Below are positions 7,726-16,632 of a DNA stretch of 46,771 nt, in pieces. The stretch is taken from the NCBI GenBank assembly GCA_963703565.1, contig CAVPEW010000066.1:1-46771 (forward strand), read 5' to 3'. Both the position numbers and the translations under genes were made by a program. Position 1 is the stretch's first letter; each line of letters opens with the position of its first letter. The DNA comes from CAVPEW01 sp963703565 (GTDB taxonomy: Bacteria; Actinomycetota; Acidimicrobiia; Acidimicrobiales; VFJN01). The notes under the pieces were generated by a model that was not told the DNA's origin, searched no databases, and saw only the letters and a list, made by a program, of their open reading frames with translations.

Positions 7726-10462
7726 GGGGGTGGCGGGGACCTCGTCTGTCCCTCTCGTCGCCACCTACCGTTGGCAGCTCACCGTCGAGGACGATCTGGC
7801 TGCCGCGGCCGCCGCGGTGGGCGATCTCGCCCGCCTCGGCGTGTCGCACCTGTACCTGTCGCCGATCGCCGAGGCGGTACCGGGCAGCAAGCACGGCTAC
7901 GACGTGACCGACCCGACCCGGGTCCGCGCCGAGCTGGGGGGCGAGCAGGCCCTGGCCGAGCTGGCCGCCGCCGCCCACGAGGCGGGCCTCGGCCTGGTGG
8001 TCGACGTGGTGCCGAACCACCTCGCGGCCCACCCGGCGAACCCGTGGTGGTGGGACGTGCTGCGCCTCGGGCGGTCCAGCGCCTGGGCTCCGGCGTTCGA
8101 CATCGACTGGGACCCGCCCAAGCGGGAGCTCGCGGAGCGTGTCCTGCTGCCGATCCTGGCAGACCACTACGGCCGGGCGCTCGAGGCCGGCGAGCTCACC
8201 GTCGGTGAGGGCGGGGCGCCCGGGCGGTTGCTCGTCGTCCGGTACCACGAGCACGAGCTGCCCCTCTCGCCGGCCGCCACCGCCGTGGTGCTCGGTCGGG
8301 CGGCACAGGCCGCTGGCGACGACGTGCTCGCGGCGATGGCCCGCCTGGCCGGCCGGGTCGGAACCGCTCCGCCCGGTGCGGCCCTGACCAGCGAATCCTC
8401 CGCCGATCTGGCCGTGGCCGAGCGCCTGGCGCTGGCACGGATGGATGAGCCGCGGGTAGCGGCGGCGCTCTCGGCCGAGCTCGGGCGCCTCGCCCGCGAC
8501 GCCGACGGCCTGGATGCCCTCCTCGACGGTCAGCACTACCGCCTCGCGTACTGGCGCACGGCGGCGACCGAGCTCGACTACCGCCGCTTCTTCGACATCG
8601 ACACCCTGGTGGCGACCCGGGTGGAGCGGCCGTGGGTCCACGACGCCGTGCACGCACTGCCCCTGCGGCTGTGGCGGGACGGGCTCGTCGATGGGCTGCG
8701 CGTCGACCACGTCGACGGCCTGCGCGATCCCGCGGCGACCCTCGAGCGCCTCGCCGGCGCGGTGACCGGCGCCCGGATCTGGGTGGAGAAGATCCTGCGG
8801 CGCGAGGAAGCCCTGCCCGACTGGCCCGTCGCGGGAACCACGGGCTACGAGGTGGCCGACCTGATCGGAGCCTGGTCGACGGACCCCGATGGGGCCCGTC
8901 AGCTCGAAGCGGCGTGGCGGGCCCGCACCGGCGAGGACCGAGACTTCGCCGCCGTCTCGCTCGAGTGCCGGCGGGCGGTGCTGGGATCGTCGCTCGCCGC
9001 CGACGTGGAGCGCCTGACCGAGGTGGCCGTGCGGGTCTGCGAGGCGAGGCGTCGGCACCGCGACCACCCCCGGGCCGCGCTGCGCGCCGCGTTGGTCGAG
9101 CTCGCGGCGCACGCCCCGGGCTACCGCAGCTATGTGCGCTTCCTAGGCGAGGACGCCGAGGTCCCGGTGGTCAGCGACGCGGATCGTGGCTTCGTGGCTG
9201 CTGCGGTGGCCGGCCTGTGCTCGGCGCCGGACGTGGATCCCGAGCTGGTCGACCTGCTCGCCGACGTGCTCGTGGGGCGCCTGCGCGGTCCCGACGAGGC
9301 CGAGCTCGTGGCCCGCTTCCAGCAGCTCACCGGACCCGTCGCGGCCAAGGGCGAGGAGGACACCGCTCTGTACCGGTACCTACCCCTGCCGCATCGCTGC
9401 GAGGTGGGTGCCGACCCCGGGCGTCCGACGCTCGACGCCGCCGGGTGGCACGCCGCTGCCGAGGTCGCCCAGCTGAACTGGCCCGAGCGTCTGTGCACGC
9501 TGGGGACCCACGACACCAAGCGCTCGAGCGACGTGCGGGCGAGGCTCGCCGCACTCACCACCCACCCCGGCGCGGTCGTCGAGGCCTTCGATGCGTGGTG
9601 CGAGGCGTGGGCTGGCGCCATGGGCCCCGCCGCCGCCGGTCTCGTGGACGCTGGCTCGGCGTGGCTGGCCTTCCACGCCCTGGTGGGCGCGGCGCCGGCG
9701 AGCGCCGGTCGAGTCGTTGCCGCGGTCCGCAAGTCGCTTCGCGAGGCCAATCTGCGCACCAGCTGGACCGATCCCGACGAGGAGTTCGAGCAGGCCGTGG
9801 AACGGATCCTCGTCGCCAGCGGGCCGCGGGGCGATCCGGCAGTCGCCGCGAGCCTCGATGCTCTGGTGGCAGCGGTGACCGACCCGGGCCGCGCCCTGTC
9901 GTTGGCGTCGGTGGTGCTGGCCGCGATGGCACCGGGCGTGCCGGACCTCTACCAGGGGGCGGAGGGCTGGGACCTCTCCCTCGTGGACCCCGACAACCGC
10001 CGTCCCGTGGATGCCGCTCGCCGTTCCGCCCTCGTGTCGGCCGCGGGCCGGCTCGGGCTGGACGAGGTCTGGCGCGACCCCGCAGCGCGTGCCGACGGGG
10101 TGGCCAGGGCGGTCGTGCTGGCACGGGTGCTGGGCGCCCGGCGAGAGCACGCGGCCGCGGTGGGGCCCGGTCCCGCCGGCGCCTATCGGCCCCTCGTCGT
10201 CGAGGGTGCGGACGCGGTTCGGGTACTGGCCTTCGCCCGTGGGGATCCCGAGGAGCTGGTCGCCGTGGTCGCCCGCCCGGGCCCGCACCTGCGGGTGCCC
10301 GCCGATGCCAGCGTCGAGCTCCCGCCCGGGTCGTGGCGTGAGGTCCTGTGGGTGGGCGCCGTGGTGGCGGGGGGCGGACGCGGCCGCGCAGGTCGCTTCG
10401 AGCTGGCCTCGCTGCCGGTCCCGGTGGCGCTGCTCGAACGCTCGGGAGGGCCGGGCCGGTGA
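7718..10462 (+). CDS. treY: Malto-oligosyltrehalose synthase TreY
   Basis: 914 aa from the GTG at 7718, which overlaps glgX by 8 bp; a second GTG at 7730 is possible. The protein opens with the family signature ATYRWQL, then LARLGVSHLYLSPIAEAVPGS and KHGYDVTDPTRV, and VVDVVPNHLA. The GH13 catalytic Asp is Asp330 in GLRVDHVDGL and the acid/base is Glu357 in IWVEKIL. TGYEV and LYQGAEGWDLSLVDPDNRRPVD toward the C-terminus are also typical. TreY converts the reducing-end alpha-1,4 glucose bond of a maltodextrin to alpha,alpha-1,1, making maltooligosyl trehalose. It is somewhat longer than many TreY proteins (about 700-830 aa), with the extra length spread over Ala/Gly/Val-rich segments. Its stop overlaps treZ by 4 bp. 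Confidence 0.95.
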   Translation: MAEGVAGTSSVPLVATYRWQLTVEDDLAAAAAAVGDLARLGVSHLYLSPIAEAVPGSKHGYDVTDPTRVRAELGGEQALAELAAAAHEAGLGLVVDVVPNHLAAHPANPWWWDVLRLGRSSAWAPAFDIDWDPPKRELAERVLLPILADHYGRALEAGELTVGEGGAPGRLLVVRYHEHELPLSPAATAVVLGRAAQAAGDDVLAAMARLAGRVGTAPPGAALTSESSADLAVAERLALARMDEPRVAAALSAELGRLARDADGLDALLDGQHYRLAYWRTAATELDYRRFFDIDTLVATRVERPWVHDAVHALPLRLWRDGLVDGLRVDHVDGLRDPAATLERLAGAVTGARIWVEKILRREEALPDWPVAGTTGYEVADLIGAWSTDPDGARQLEAAWRARTGEDRDFAAVSLECRRAVLGSSLAADVERLTEVAVRVCEARRRHRDHPRAALRAALVELAAHAPGYRSYVRFLGEDAEVPVVSDADRGFVAAAVAGLCSAPDVDPELVDLLADVLVGRLRGPDEAELVARFQQLTGPVAAKGEEDTALYRYLPLPHRCEVGADPGRPTLDAAGWHAAAEVAQLNWPERLCTLGTHDTKRSSDVRARLAALTTHPGAVVEAFDAWCEAWAGAMGPAAAGLVDAGSAWLAFHALVGAAPASAGRVVAAVRKSLREANLRTSWTDPDEEFEQAVERILVASGPRGDPAVAASLDALVAAVTDPGRALSLASVVLAAMAPGVPDLYQGAEGWDLSLVDPDNRRPVDAARRSALVSAAGRLGLDEVWRDPAARADGVARAVVLARVLGARREHAAAVGPGPAGAYRPLVVEGADAVRVLAFARGDPEELVAVVARPGPHLRVPADASVELPPGSWREVLWVGAVVAGGGRGRAGRFELASLPVPVALLERSGGPGR

Positions 10463-12270
10463 GGCCCCGCGTGTGGGGCCCGCGGGTCGAGCGGCTGGAG
10501 GTGGTCGTCGAGTCCCCGCAACCCAGCCCGTCTGTGCACCCCCTGGCCCGGCTCGGGTCCGGCTGGCACGTCGACGGACCGGACCTGGCGCCCGGGAGCC
10601 GCTACCGCCTGCGCCTCGACGGCAGCGAGGACCTCGTGTTCGATCCAAGGTCCCATTTCCTGCCCGAAGGGATCGACGGCCCGTCCGAGGTGGTCGACCA
10701 CACGCGCTTCGCGTGGACCGACCAGGCCTGGCATGGCTTCTGGTTCCCCGGCTCGGTCCTCTACGAGCTGCACGTGGGGACCTTCACGGTCGAGGGCACC
10801 TTCGACGCTGCCGCCGAGCACCTCGAGGAACTGGTCGATCTGGGCGTGGACGCAGTCGAGGTCATGCCAGTCGCCGAGTTCGTCGGCTCCCGTGGATGGG
10901 GCTACGACGGAGTGGCCTGGTGGGCTCCGCATCACTGCTACGGCGGGCCCGACGGGTTCAAGCGCTTCGTCGACGCGGCCCACGCCCGCGGGCTGGGCGT
11001 GCTGCTGGACGTCGTCTACAACCACCTCGGTCCGGTCGGGAACCACCTCGACCGCTTCGGTCCCTGGTTCCACGACGCGCACCACACCCCTTGGGGGGCG
11101 GCGCTCAACCTCGACGGACCCGACGCCGACGTGGTTCGCGCCGAGGTGGTCGCCAACGCGCTGCACTGGCTCGAGCGGTACCACCTCGACGGCCTGCGCC
11201 TGGACGCCGTGCACGCCTTGCGCGACGACTCCGCTCTGCACCTGTGCGAGCAGCTGGCCGCGGCCGTTGACGTGGCCGGCGCCCGGCTGGGCCGCCCGTT
11301 GTGGTTGGTGGCCGAGACCGACCGCGCGGACGTGCGGGCTGTGGTGGCCCGCGAGGCCAACGGCTGGGGGCTGGCCGCCCAGTGGGCCGACGACCTGCAC
11401 CACGCCCTGCACGCCACGCTCACCGGGGAGCGTGACGGCTACTACGCCGACTTCGGGCGCCTCGGAGACGTCGCCCGGGTCCTGCGCAAGGTCCACCTCC
11501 ATGGCGGGGAGCGATCGCCGATGAGACGCCGCGTCCACGGGCGCGCCGTGCCCGACGAGATCCCGGGCCATCGGTTCGTGGTCTGCTCCCAGAACCACGA
11601 CCAGGTCGGCAACCGGGCATCGGGGGAGCGGTTGGCGCACCTCGTGGGTGTCGATGCGGCGCTGGTGGCCGCCACCTTGGTGCTGACGTCCCCGGGCACC
11701 CCGTTGCTGTTCCAGGGCGAGGAGTGGGCGGCCTCGACCCCCTGGCCGTACTTCTGCGACGTGCCCTCCGACCCCGCTCTGGCCGAGGCCATCCGCCAGG
11801 GTCGCCGGCGGGAGTTCGCCGCCTTCGGCTGGGTGGCCGGGGACGTGCCCGACCCGCTGGCCGTGTCGACCGCGGCGGGCGCTGTGCTGCGCCGCGAGGA
11901 GCGCTCGATGCCCGACCACGCCCGGGCCCTCGAGTGGTACCGGACCTTGCTCGCGTTGCGTCGACGGTTGCCGGGCCTGGTCGACGGCGACCGGGCGTCG
12001 CTGTCCACGATGGTCGACGAGGAGGCCCGCACGTTGGCCGTGCAGCGCCCCGGTGTGGTGGTTGCCGCCAACCTGGGACCTGCTGCCGCCCGCGTCGCCT
12101 GGCCCGGTGGGCAACCGTCAGCAGCGATCGCGGCGTGCTCGCGGCCGGGGGGACGCCTCGTGGGTAGAGCGGTCGCGCTGCCGGGGGTCTCGGCGGCGAT
12201 CGTCCTGCTCGCCGGGGCCGTCGACGGGCCCGAGCCACGGGAGGGGCAGAGGGCGGCGCAGGGAGCCTGA
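10459..12270 (+). CDS. treZ: Malto-oligosyltrehalose trehalohydrolase TreZ
   Basis: The GTG at 10459 overlaps the treY stop (GTGA); 603 aa. The frame stays open further upstream, but that part lies inside treY and looks like shadow coding. An N-terminal beta-sandwich (VWGPRVERLEVVVES) is followed by the GH13 barrel: VLYELHVGTFTVEGTF, RGWGYDGVAWWAPHHCYGG, DVVYNHLGPVGNH, nucleophile Asp249 in DGLRLDAVHAL, Glu286 in VAETDRAD, and His380-Asp381 in QNHDQVGN. LFQGEEWAASTPWPYF is a TreZ hallmark. TreZ cleaves the alpha-1,4 bond next to the trehalose unit made by TreY and frees trehalose. The three genes overlap throughout, so glgX-treY-treZ should be one transcript giving a complete maltodextrin-to-trehalose route. 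Confidence 0.95.
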   Translation: MRPRVWGPRVERLEVVVESPQPSPSVHPLARLGSGWHVDGPDLAPGSRYRLRLDGSEDLVFDPRSHFLPEGIDGPSEVVDHTRFAWTDQAWHGFWFPGSVLYELHVGTFTVEGTFDAAAEHLEELVDLGVDAVEVMPVAEFVGSRGWGYDGVAWWAPHHCYGGPDGFKRFVDAAHARGLGVLLDVVYNHLGPVGNHLDRFGPWFHDAHHTPWGAALNLDGPDADVVRAEVVANALHWLERYHLDGLRLDAVHALRDDSALHLCEQLAAAVDVAGARLGRPLWLVAETDRADVRAVVAREANGWGLAAQWADDLHHALHATLTGERDGYYADFGRLGDVARVLRKVHLHGGERSPMRRRVHGRAVPDEIPGHRFVVCSQNHDQVGNRASGERLAHLVGVDAALVAATLVLTSPGTPLLFQGEEWAASTPWPYFCDVPSDPALAEAIRQGRRREFAAFGWVAGDVPDPLAVSTAAGAVLRREERSMPDHARALEWYRTLLALRRRLPGLVDGDRASLSTMVDEEARTLAVQRPGVVVAANLGPAAARVAWPGGQPSAAIAACSRPGGRLVGRAVALPGVSAAIVLLAGAVDGPEPREGQRAAQGA

Positions 12271-12293
12271 GGGCCGTGTCCCCCGCGCGCCGC

Positions 12294-12299
12294 TACGGT
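12294..12299 (+). promoter_or_regulatory. Probable -10 element (TACGGT) of a leaderless marR transcript
   Basis: TACGGT ends exactly 7 nt before the GTG at 12307. The same hexamer-to-start spacing recurs before several other genes in the window, so transcription probably begins at or next to the start codon. This favours GTG 12307 over the upstream GTG at 12298, which lies inside the hexamer. Confidence 0.5.
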
Positions 12300-12306
12300 G
12301 CGACTG

Positions 12307-12816
12307 GTGCCGGCCGACTCGGTCCCCGAGGACCCCCTGCCAGAGGCCCATCGCCAGTGGGTGGCCCACGGCTGGGGCGAGGCAGCCGACGGGATGGTGG
12401 TGGTCACATCGGTCATGCGCGTGCAGCAGCTCCTGCTGGCGCGCTGCGAGGCCGTGCTCGCTCCGTGGGAGTTGACCTTCGCCCGCTACGAGCTGTTGGC
12501 ACTGGTCTCGTTCACCCGCCACGGGGAGCTGCCGCTGGGCAAGGCGGGCGCGAGGCTGCAGGTGCACCCGGCCAGCGTGACCAACGCCGCGGCCCGTCTC
12601 GAGAACCAGGGCCTGCTGGTGCGCGTGCCGCACCCTGGCGACCGCCGGAGCGTGCTGGCGCGGGTCACATCCGCGGGGAGACGTGTGGTGGGCGAGGCCA
12701 CTCCGGCTCTCAACGAGGTGTTCTGCGACCTCGGCCTGGGCACGGGCCAGGCCCGGAACCTGCGGCGCCTCCTCGGGCGTGTCCGGGCGTCGTGCGGGGA
12801 CCGCATCGAGGATTGA
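12307..12816 (+). CDS. MarR-family transcriptional regulator
   Basis: 169 aa from GTG 12307 (an in-frame GTG at 12298 would add three residues). It shows the MarR winged-helix pattern: helices around MRVQQLLLARCEAVLAPWELTFARYELLALVS, the recognition region LGKAGARLQVHPASVTNAAARLENQGLLVR, and the wing VPHPGDRRSVLARVTSAGRRVV. MarR dimers bind palindromic operators, usually as repressors released by a small ligand. It lies 68 bp upstream of icmF on the same strand. The gap holds a strong palindrome (12846-12871), so it is a good candidate regulator of icmF, with an acyl-CoA or carboxylic acid as possible ligand; that link is an inference. Confidence 0.88.
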   Translation: MPADSVPEDPLPEAHRQWVAHGWGEAADGMVVVTSVMRVQQLLLARCEAVLAPWELTFARYELLALVSFTRHGELPLGKAGARLQVHPASVTNAAARLENQGLLVRVPHPGDRRSVLARVTSAGRRVVGEATPALNEVFCDLGLGTGQARNLRRLLGRVRASCGDRIED

Positions 12817-12845
12817 CCGGGCGACGCGCCCGCCTGAGCATTCGT

Positions 12846-12871
12846 TTGGACGTCCAACGTTGGATGTTCAA
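12846..12871 (+). promoter_or_regulatory. 26-bp palindromic operator upstream of icmF
   Basis: The left half TTGGACGTCCAAC (12846-12858) and right half GTTGGATGTTCAA (12859-12871) are inverted copies that match at 11 of 13 positions. Within it are two overlapping perfect 12-bp palindromes, TTGGACGTCCAA (12846-12857) and TCCAACGTTGGA (12853-12864). The site ends 2 nt before the probable icmF -10, where a bound dimer would block RNA polymerase. The adjacent MarR protein is the nearest candidate ligand; a TetR-type regulator elsewhere is also possible. Confidence 0.7.
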
Positions 12872-12872
12872 C

Positions 12873-12878
12873 TATTGT
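12873..12878 (+). promoter_or_regulatory. Probable icmF -10 element (TATTGT), leaderless
   Basis: TATTGT ends 6 nt before the icmF ATG at 12885, matching the spacing seen at other starts in this window. There is no Shine-Dalgarno sequence between them. The region is noticeably AT-richer than its surroundings. Confidence 0.5.
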
Positions 12879-12884
12879 GGTGGC

Positions 12885-15800
12885 ATGGCCCTGCGAGAGC
12901 CTGTCGACCACACAGCCGAACCCGCGCTGCACGTGCCGTTGCACCCTGTGCGTGTCGTGACCGCCACCAGCTTGTTCGACGGCCACGACGCCGCCATCAA
13001 CGTGATGCGGCGGCTCCTTCAGGCCCAGGGTTGCGAGGTGATCCACCTCGGCCACGACCGCTCGGTCGACGACATCGTGGCCGCCGCGGTCGAAGAGGAT
13101 GTGCAGGCGGTGGCGGTGTCCTCCTATCAGGGCGGCCACCTGGAGTTCTTCGGCTACCTCCTGGATCGGCTGCGCGAGGTCGGCGCCGGCCACGTGGACG
13201 TCTTCGGCGGGGGCGGAGGCGTCATCGTCGACGACGACGTCGCCGCTCTGCACGCCGCGGGGGTGACCCGCATCTTCACCCCCCTCGACGGCGCCCGACT
13301 CGGTTTGGCCCGCATGGTCAACACGATCGTGGCGGCGGCCGATCGCGATCCGCTCGGGGCGCCCGGGCCGGTGCTGGACCCCGACGCGCTGCGCGGCGGG
13401 GATCGTCGCGCCCTGGCTCGGACGTTGACCGCGCTCGAGCTGGGCCGGGGCCCGGCAGGCCTGGCAGAGGCCCTGCGGGAGCGCCGGGCTGCAACCGAGG
13501 TGCCCGTGCTGGGCATCACGGGAACCGGCGGTGCCGGCAAGTCCTCTCTCACCGACGAGCTGCTCGGCTGCTTCGCACGTCAGCCCGATCCGCCTCGGGT
13601 CGTCGTGCTGGCGGTCGATCCGTCCAGGCGCCGTGGCGGCGGTGCGCTGCTGGGCGACCGCATCCGGATGGGTTCGCTGGACGGCGACCGGATCTTCTTG
13701 CGCTCCCTCGCCAGCCGTTCCGGCCCCGGCGGGCTGCCCGCCCATCTCGACGACCTCGTCGCGGCCGCCGTGACCTGGGGAGCCGAGCTGGTGGTGGTCG
13801 AGACACCCGGGATGGGCCAGGGAGACGCCGCGATCGTCGACCACGTGGACGTCGCCTGCTACGTGATGACCCCCGAGTTCGGCGCGGCCACCCAGCTCGA
13901 GAAGATCGAGATGCTCGACGCGGCCCACGTGGTGGTGGTCAACAAGGTCGACCGCCACGGCGGTCCCGACGCGGTCCGAGCCGTCGGCCGGCAGCTGGCA
14001 CGCAGCGGGCGCAGCTGTCCCGACGGGTCACCGGTCGAGGTGTTCGCAACGGTGGCCTCGCGCTTCGCCGACGAGGGCACCATCGCGCTGCACGCCCACC
14101 TGCGGAGACTGCTCGGGCTCGACCGTGCGCCCGGTCCGGTCCCCCGCGAAGCGCTCCCGTACCAGCGGTCGTCGCCCGAGCGCGCGCCGGTCGTCAGCGC
14201 CGCCCGCAGCGGCTACCTGGCGGAGGTGGCACGCGCGGTGCGCGCCTACCGGGCGCGAACCGCCGAGCAGGCCGCCGCGGTACGCGACGTGCAGCGTCTG
14301 CGCGACGCGGCCGCCATCTTGGCCGACGCGGCCGTCGTCTCCGATGGGGCCCGAAGCGGCGAAGCACTCGAGCCTGCCCTGTCGGCCGCGGCGGGGGCAG
14401 CGGCCGAGCGGGTCGACCCCGAGAGCGTCGCCCTGCTCGAGGCGTGGCCCGAGCGCGCCGAGCGGGCCCGGGCGATCGAGCCGTGGGTGAGCCCATCGGG
14501 TACGCCGGTCCCGGTGCTGGCCCTGCCCGAGCTGCACGACGACGGCGACCTGCTCCGCTGGCTGCGCGAGGAGAACCTGCCGGGCTCGTTCCCGTTCACC
14601 GCCGGGACCTTCGCGCGCCGGGCCGTTGGTGAGGCCCCGGCGCGGATGTTCGCAGGGGAGGGTGGTCCGGCGCGAACCAACCGGCGGCTCCATCTGCTCG
14701 CGAAGGGACAGAGCGCGACGCGCCTGTCGGTGGCCTTCGACTCGGTCACCCTCTACGGGCGCGACCCTGCCGTGCGACCCGACGTCTACGGCAAGATCGG
14801 CAACGCCGGGGTATCGGTGGCGACCCTCGACGACATGAAGCTCCTCTTCGAGGGCTTCGACCTGTGCGATCCCTCGACCTCGGTGTCGATGACCATCAAC
14901 GGCCCCGCACCGACGATCCTGGCGATGTTCATGGCCACCGCCTACGACCAGCGACTGGACCGCTTCGCCGCCGAGCACGGCCGCCCGGCGACGCCCGACG
15001 AGGCCGAGGCATGCGCTGGCGAGGTCCGCGCCACCCTGCGGGGCACGGTCCAGGCCGACATCCTCAAGGAGGACCAGGGCCAGAACACCTGCATCTTCTC
15101 CACCGAGTTCGCCTTGCGGATGATGGCCGACGTGGTCGAGTGGTTCGTGGCCAACGACGTGCGCCGCTTCTACTCCGCCTCGGTGAGCGGCTACCACATC
15201 GCCGAGGCGGGCGCGAACCCGATCACCCAGCTGGCCTTCACGCTGGCGAACGCGTTCACCTACGTCGAGGCGTACCTGGCCCGAGGCCTCGAGGTCGACG
15301 ACTTCGCGCCGGGCCTGTCGTTCTTCTTCTCGGCGGGCATGGACCCGGAGTACTCGGTGCTGGGTCGCGTCGCGCGGCGAGTGTGGGCGATCGCTCTGCG
15401 CGATGTGTACGGCGCCGACGAGCGCAGCCAGCGCCTCAAGTACCACATCCAGACCTCGGGTCGCTCGCTGCACGCCCAGGAGATGGCCTTCAACGACATC
15501 CGCACCACGCTGCAGGCCCTCGGTGCTCTAGACGACGCCTGCAACAGCCTGCACACCAACGCCTACGACGAGGCTGTGACGACCCCGAGCGAGGCGTCCG
15601 TCCGCCGGGCCCTGGCCATCCAGCTCATCATCGGCCAGGAGTGGGGGCGGTCCCGCAACGAGAACCCCAACCAGGGGAGCTTCGCGCTCGGTGCGCTGAC
15701 CGACCTCGTCGAGCAGGCGGTGCTGGACGAGCTCGACCGCCTCTCCGAGCGCGGCGGCGTCCTGGGCGCCATGGAGACCGGGTACCAGCGTGGACGGATC

Positions 15801-16142
15801 CAGGACGAGTCGATGCGGTACGAACAGGCCAAGCACGACGGGTCGCTGCCGATCGTGGGGGTCAACACCTTCGTGGGTCCCCCCACAGCGGCCCAGGAGC
15901 CGACCCCTCTGGAGCTGGCCCGTTCGACCGACGCCGAAAAGCGCGACCAGCTCGACCGTCTGGCGCGCTTTCGTGCAGCGCACGACGCCGAGCGTCCGGC
16001 GATTCTCGACCGCCTAGCCCGTGTTGCGCTCGACGGAGGCAACGTGTTCGAGGTGCTGATCGACGCGGTCCGCGTCGCGACGCTCGGCGAGATCACCGAG
16101 ACCCTCTTCGCCGTCGGCGGGAGGTACCGGCGCAACGTGTGA
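12885..16142 (+). CDS. icmF: Fused isobutyryl-CoA mutase IcmF (B12-binding, G-protein chaperone and mutase domains)
   Basis: 1,085 aa from ATG 12885, the usual IcmF length. The open frame runs back to 12276, but homology begins only after 12885. Domain 1 (about 20-150) is the adenosylcobalamin-binding Rossmann fold with Asp32-x-His34 in SLFDGHDAAIN and VFGGGGGVIV. Domain 2 (about 205-420) is the MeaB-like GTPase with P-loop GTGGAGKSS (Lys219), VVVETPGMGQGD and VVNKVDRHGG. Domain 3 (about 560-1085) is the mutase barrel: MFAGEGGPARTNRR, FDSVTLYGRDP, YGKIGNAGVSVATLDDMK, TSVSMTINGPAP and SGRSLHAQEMAFNDIRTT. It interconverts isobutyryl-CoA and n-butyryl-CoA (some homologues prefer pivalyl-CoA) and repairs its own cofactor with GTP. 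An operator-leaderless promoter lies directly upstream. Confidence 0.95.
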   Translation: MALREPVDHTAEPALHVPLHPVRVVTATSLFDGHDAAINVMRRLLQAQGCEVIHLGHDRSVDDIVAAAVEEDVQAVAVSSYQGGHLEFFGYLLDRLREVGAGHVDVFGGGGGVIVDDDVAALHAAGVTRIFTPLDGARLGLARMVNTIVAAADRDPLGAPGPVLDPDALRGGDRRALARTLTALELGRGPAGLAEALRERRAATEVPVLGITGTGGAGKSSLTDELLGCFARQPDPPRVVVLAVDPSRRRGGGALLGDRIRMGSLDGDRIFLRSLASRSGPGGLPAHLDDLVAAAVTWGAELVVVETPGMGQGDAAIVDHVDVACYVMTPEFGAATQLEKIEMLDAAHVVVVNKVDRHGGPDAVRAVGRQLARSGRSCPDGSPVEVFATVASRFADEGTIALHAHLRRLLGLDRAPGPVPREALPYQRSSPERAPVVSAARSGYLAEVARAVRAYRARTAEQAAAVRDVQRLRDAAAILADAAVVSDGARSGEALEPALSAAAGAAAERVDPESVALLEAWPERAERARAIEPWVSPSGTPVPVLALPELHDDGDLLRWLREENLPGSFPFTAGTFARRAVGEAPARMFAGEGGPARTNRRLHLLAKGQSATRLSVAFDSVTLYGRDPAVRPDVYGKIGNAGVSVATLDDMKLLFEGFDLCDPSTSVSMTINGPAPTILAMFMATAYDQRLDRFAAEHGRPATPDEAEACAGEVRATLRGTVQADILKEDQGQNTCIFSTEFALRMMADVVEWFVANDVRRFYSASVSGYHIAEAGANPITQLAFTLANAFTYVEAYLARGLEVDDFAPGLSFFFSAGMDPEYSVLGRVARRVWAIALRDVYGADERSQRLKYHIQTSGRSLHAQEMAFNDIRTTLQALGALDDACNSLHTNAYDEAVTTPSEASVRRALAIQLIIGQEWGRSRNENPNQGSFALGALTDLVEQAVLDELDRLSERGGVLGAMETGYQRGRIQDESMRYEQAKHDGSLPIVGVNTFVGPPTAAQEPTPLELARSTDAEKRDQLDRLARFRAAHDAERPAILDRLARVALDGGNVFEVLIDAVRVATLGEITETLFAVGGRYRRNV

Positions 16143-16166
16143 CGCCTCGTCGGGCAGGCTGGGGGT

Positions 16167-16601
16167 GTGGAGCGTCTGGTTCTCGCCCTCGTGCTCGGCG
16201 CGCTGGCTGCGGTGGTGGCGTTGGTCGCCGCTCGCCGCGATCGGCGGCGCCAGGAGCCGGTGCGCACCGGCTTCGTCGTGCCGGACCAGTTGGATCGGGC
16301 CGACTTCGTGCGCCCCGGGGCGCCCTGGCTCGTGGCGGTGTTCTCCTCGGCCACCTGCGATGCCTGCGCCGGGGTGATCGAGCGGGCCCGCCCGCTGGAC
16401 AGCGCCGAGGTGGCGTTCCAGGAGGTGGAGGTCGGTCTGAGGGCCGACCTGCACAGGCGCTACGGGATCGACGGCGTGCCGACGACCGTGATCGCCGATG
16501 CCCGCGGCGCTGTGCGGGCCCACTTCCTCGGGCCGATGACCGCTGCCGAGCTGTGGGCGACGGTGGCCGAGCTCCGCGACCTCGCGCCCCCGCCCGGGTG
16601 A
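16167..16601 (+). CDS. Membrane-anchored thioredoxin-fold protein
   Basis: 144 aa from a GTG at 16167; a second GTG at 16165 overlaps it out of frame. An N-terminal helix (LVLALVLGALAAVVALVAA, residues 4-22) followed by a basic stretch anchors a thioredoxin fold. The active-site motif is C64-D-A-C67 in FSSATCDACAG, with the cis-proline loop DGVPTTVIAD downstream. The fold and CXXC suggest a disulfide oxidoreductase at the membrane; the basic residues just after the helix leave the side of the membrane unclear. It starts 24 nt after icmF and may be co-transcribed, although CAGGCT 6 nt upstream could give its own leaderless start. It converges on ftsH, with 31 nt between the stops. Specific partner unknown. 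Confidence 0.82.
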   Translation: MERLVLALVLGALAAVVALVAARRDRRRQEPVRTGFVVPDQLDRADFVRPGAPWLVAVFSSATCDACAGVIERARPLDSAEVAFQEVEVGLRADLHRRYGIDGVPTTVIADARGAVRAHFLGPMTAAELWATVAELRDLAPPPG

Positions 16602-16632
16602 GGGCACGCCCCCCGTCGGCCCGGCTGGCGCA

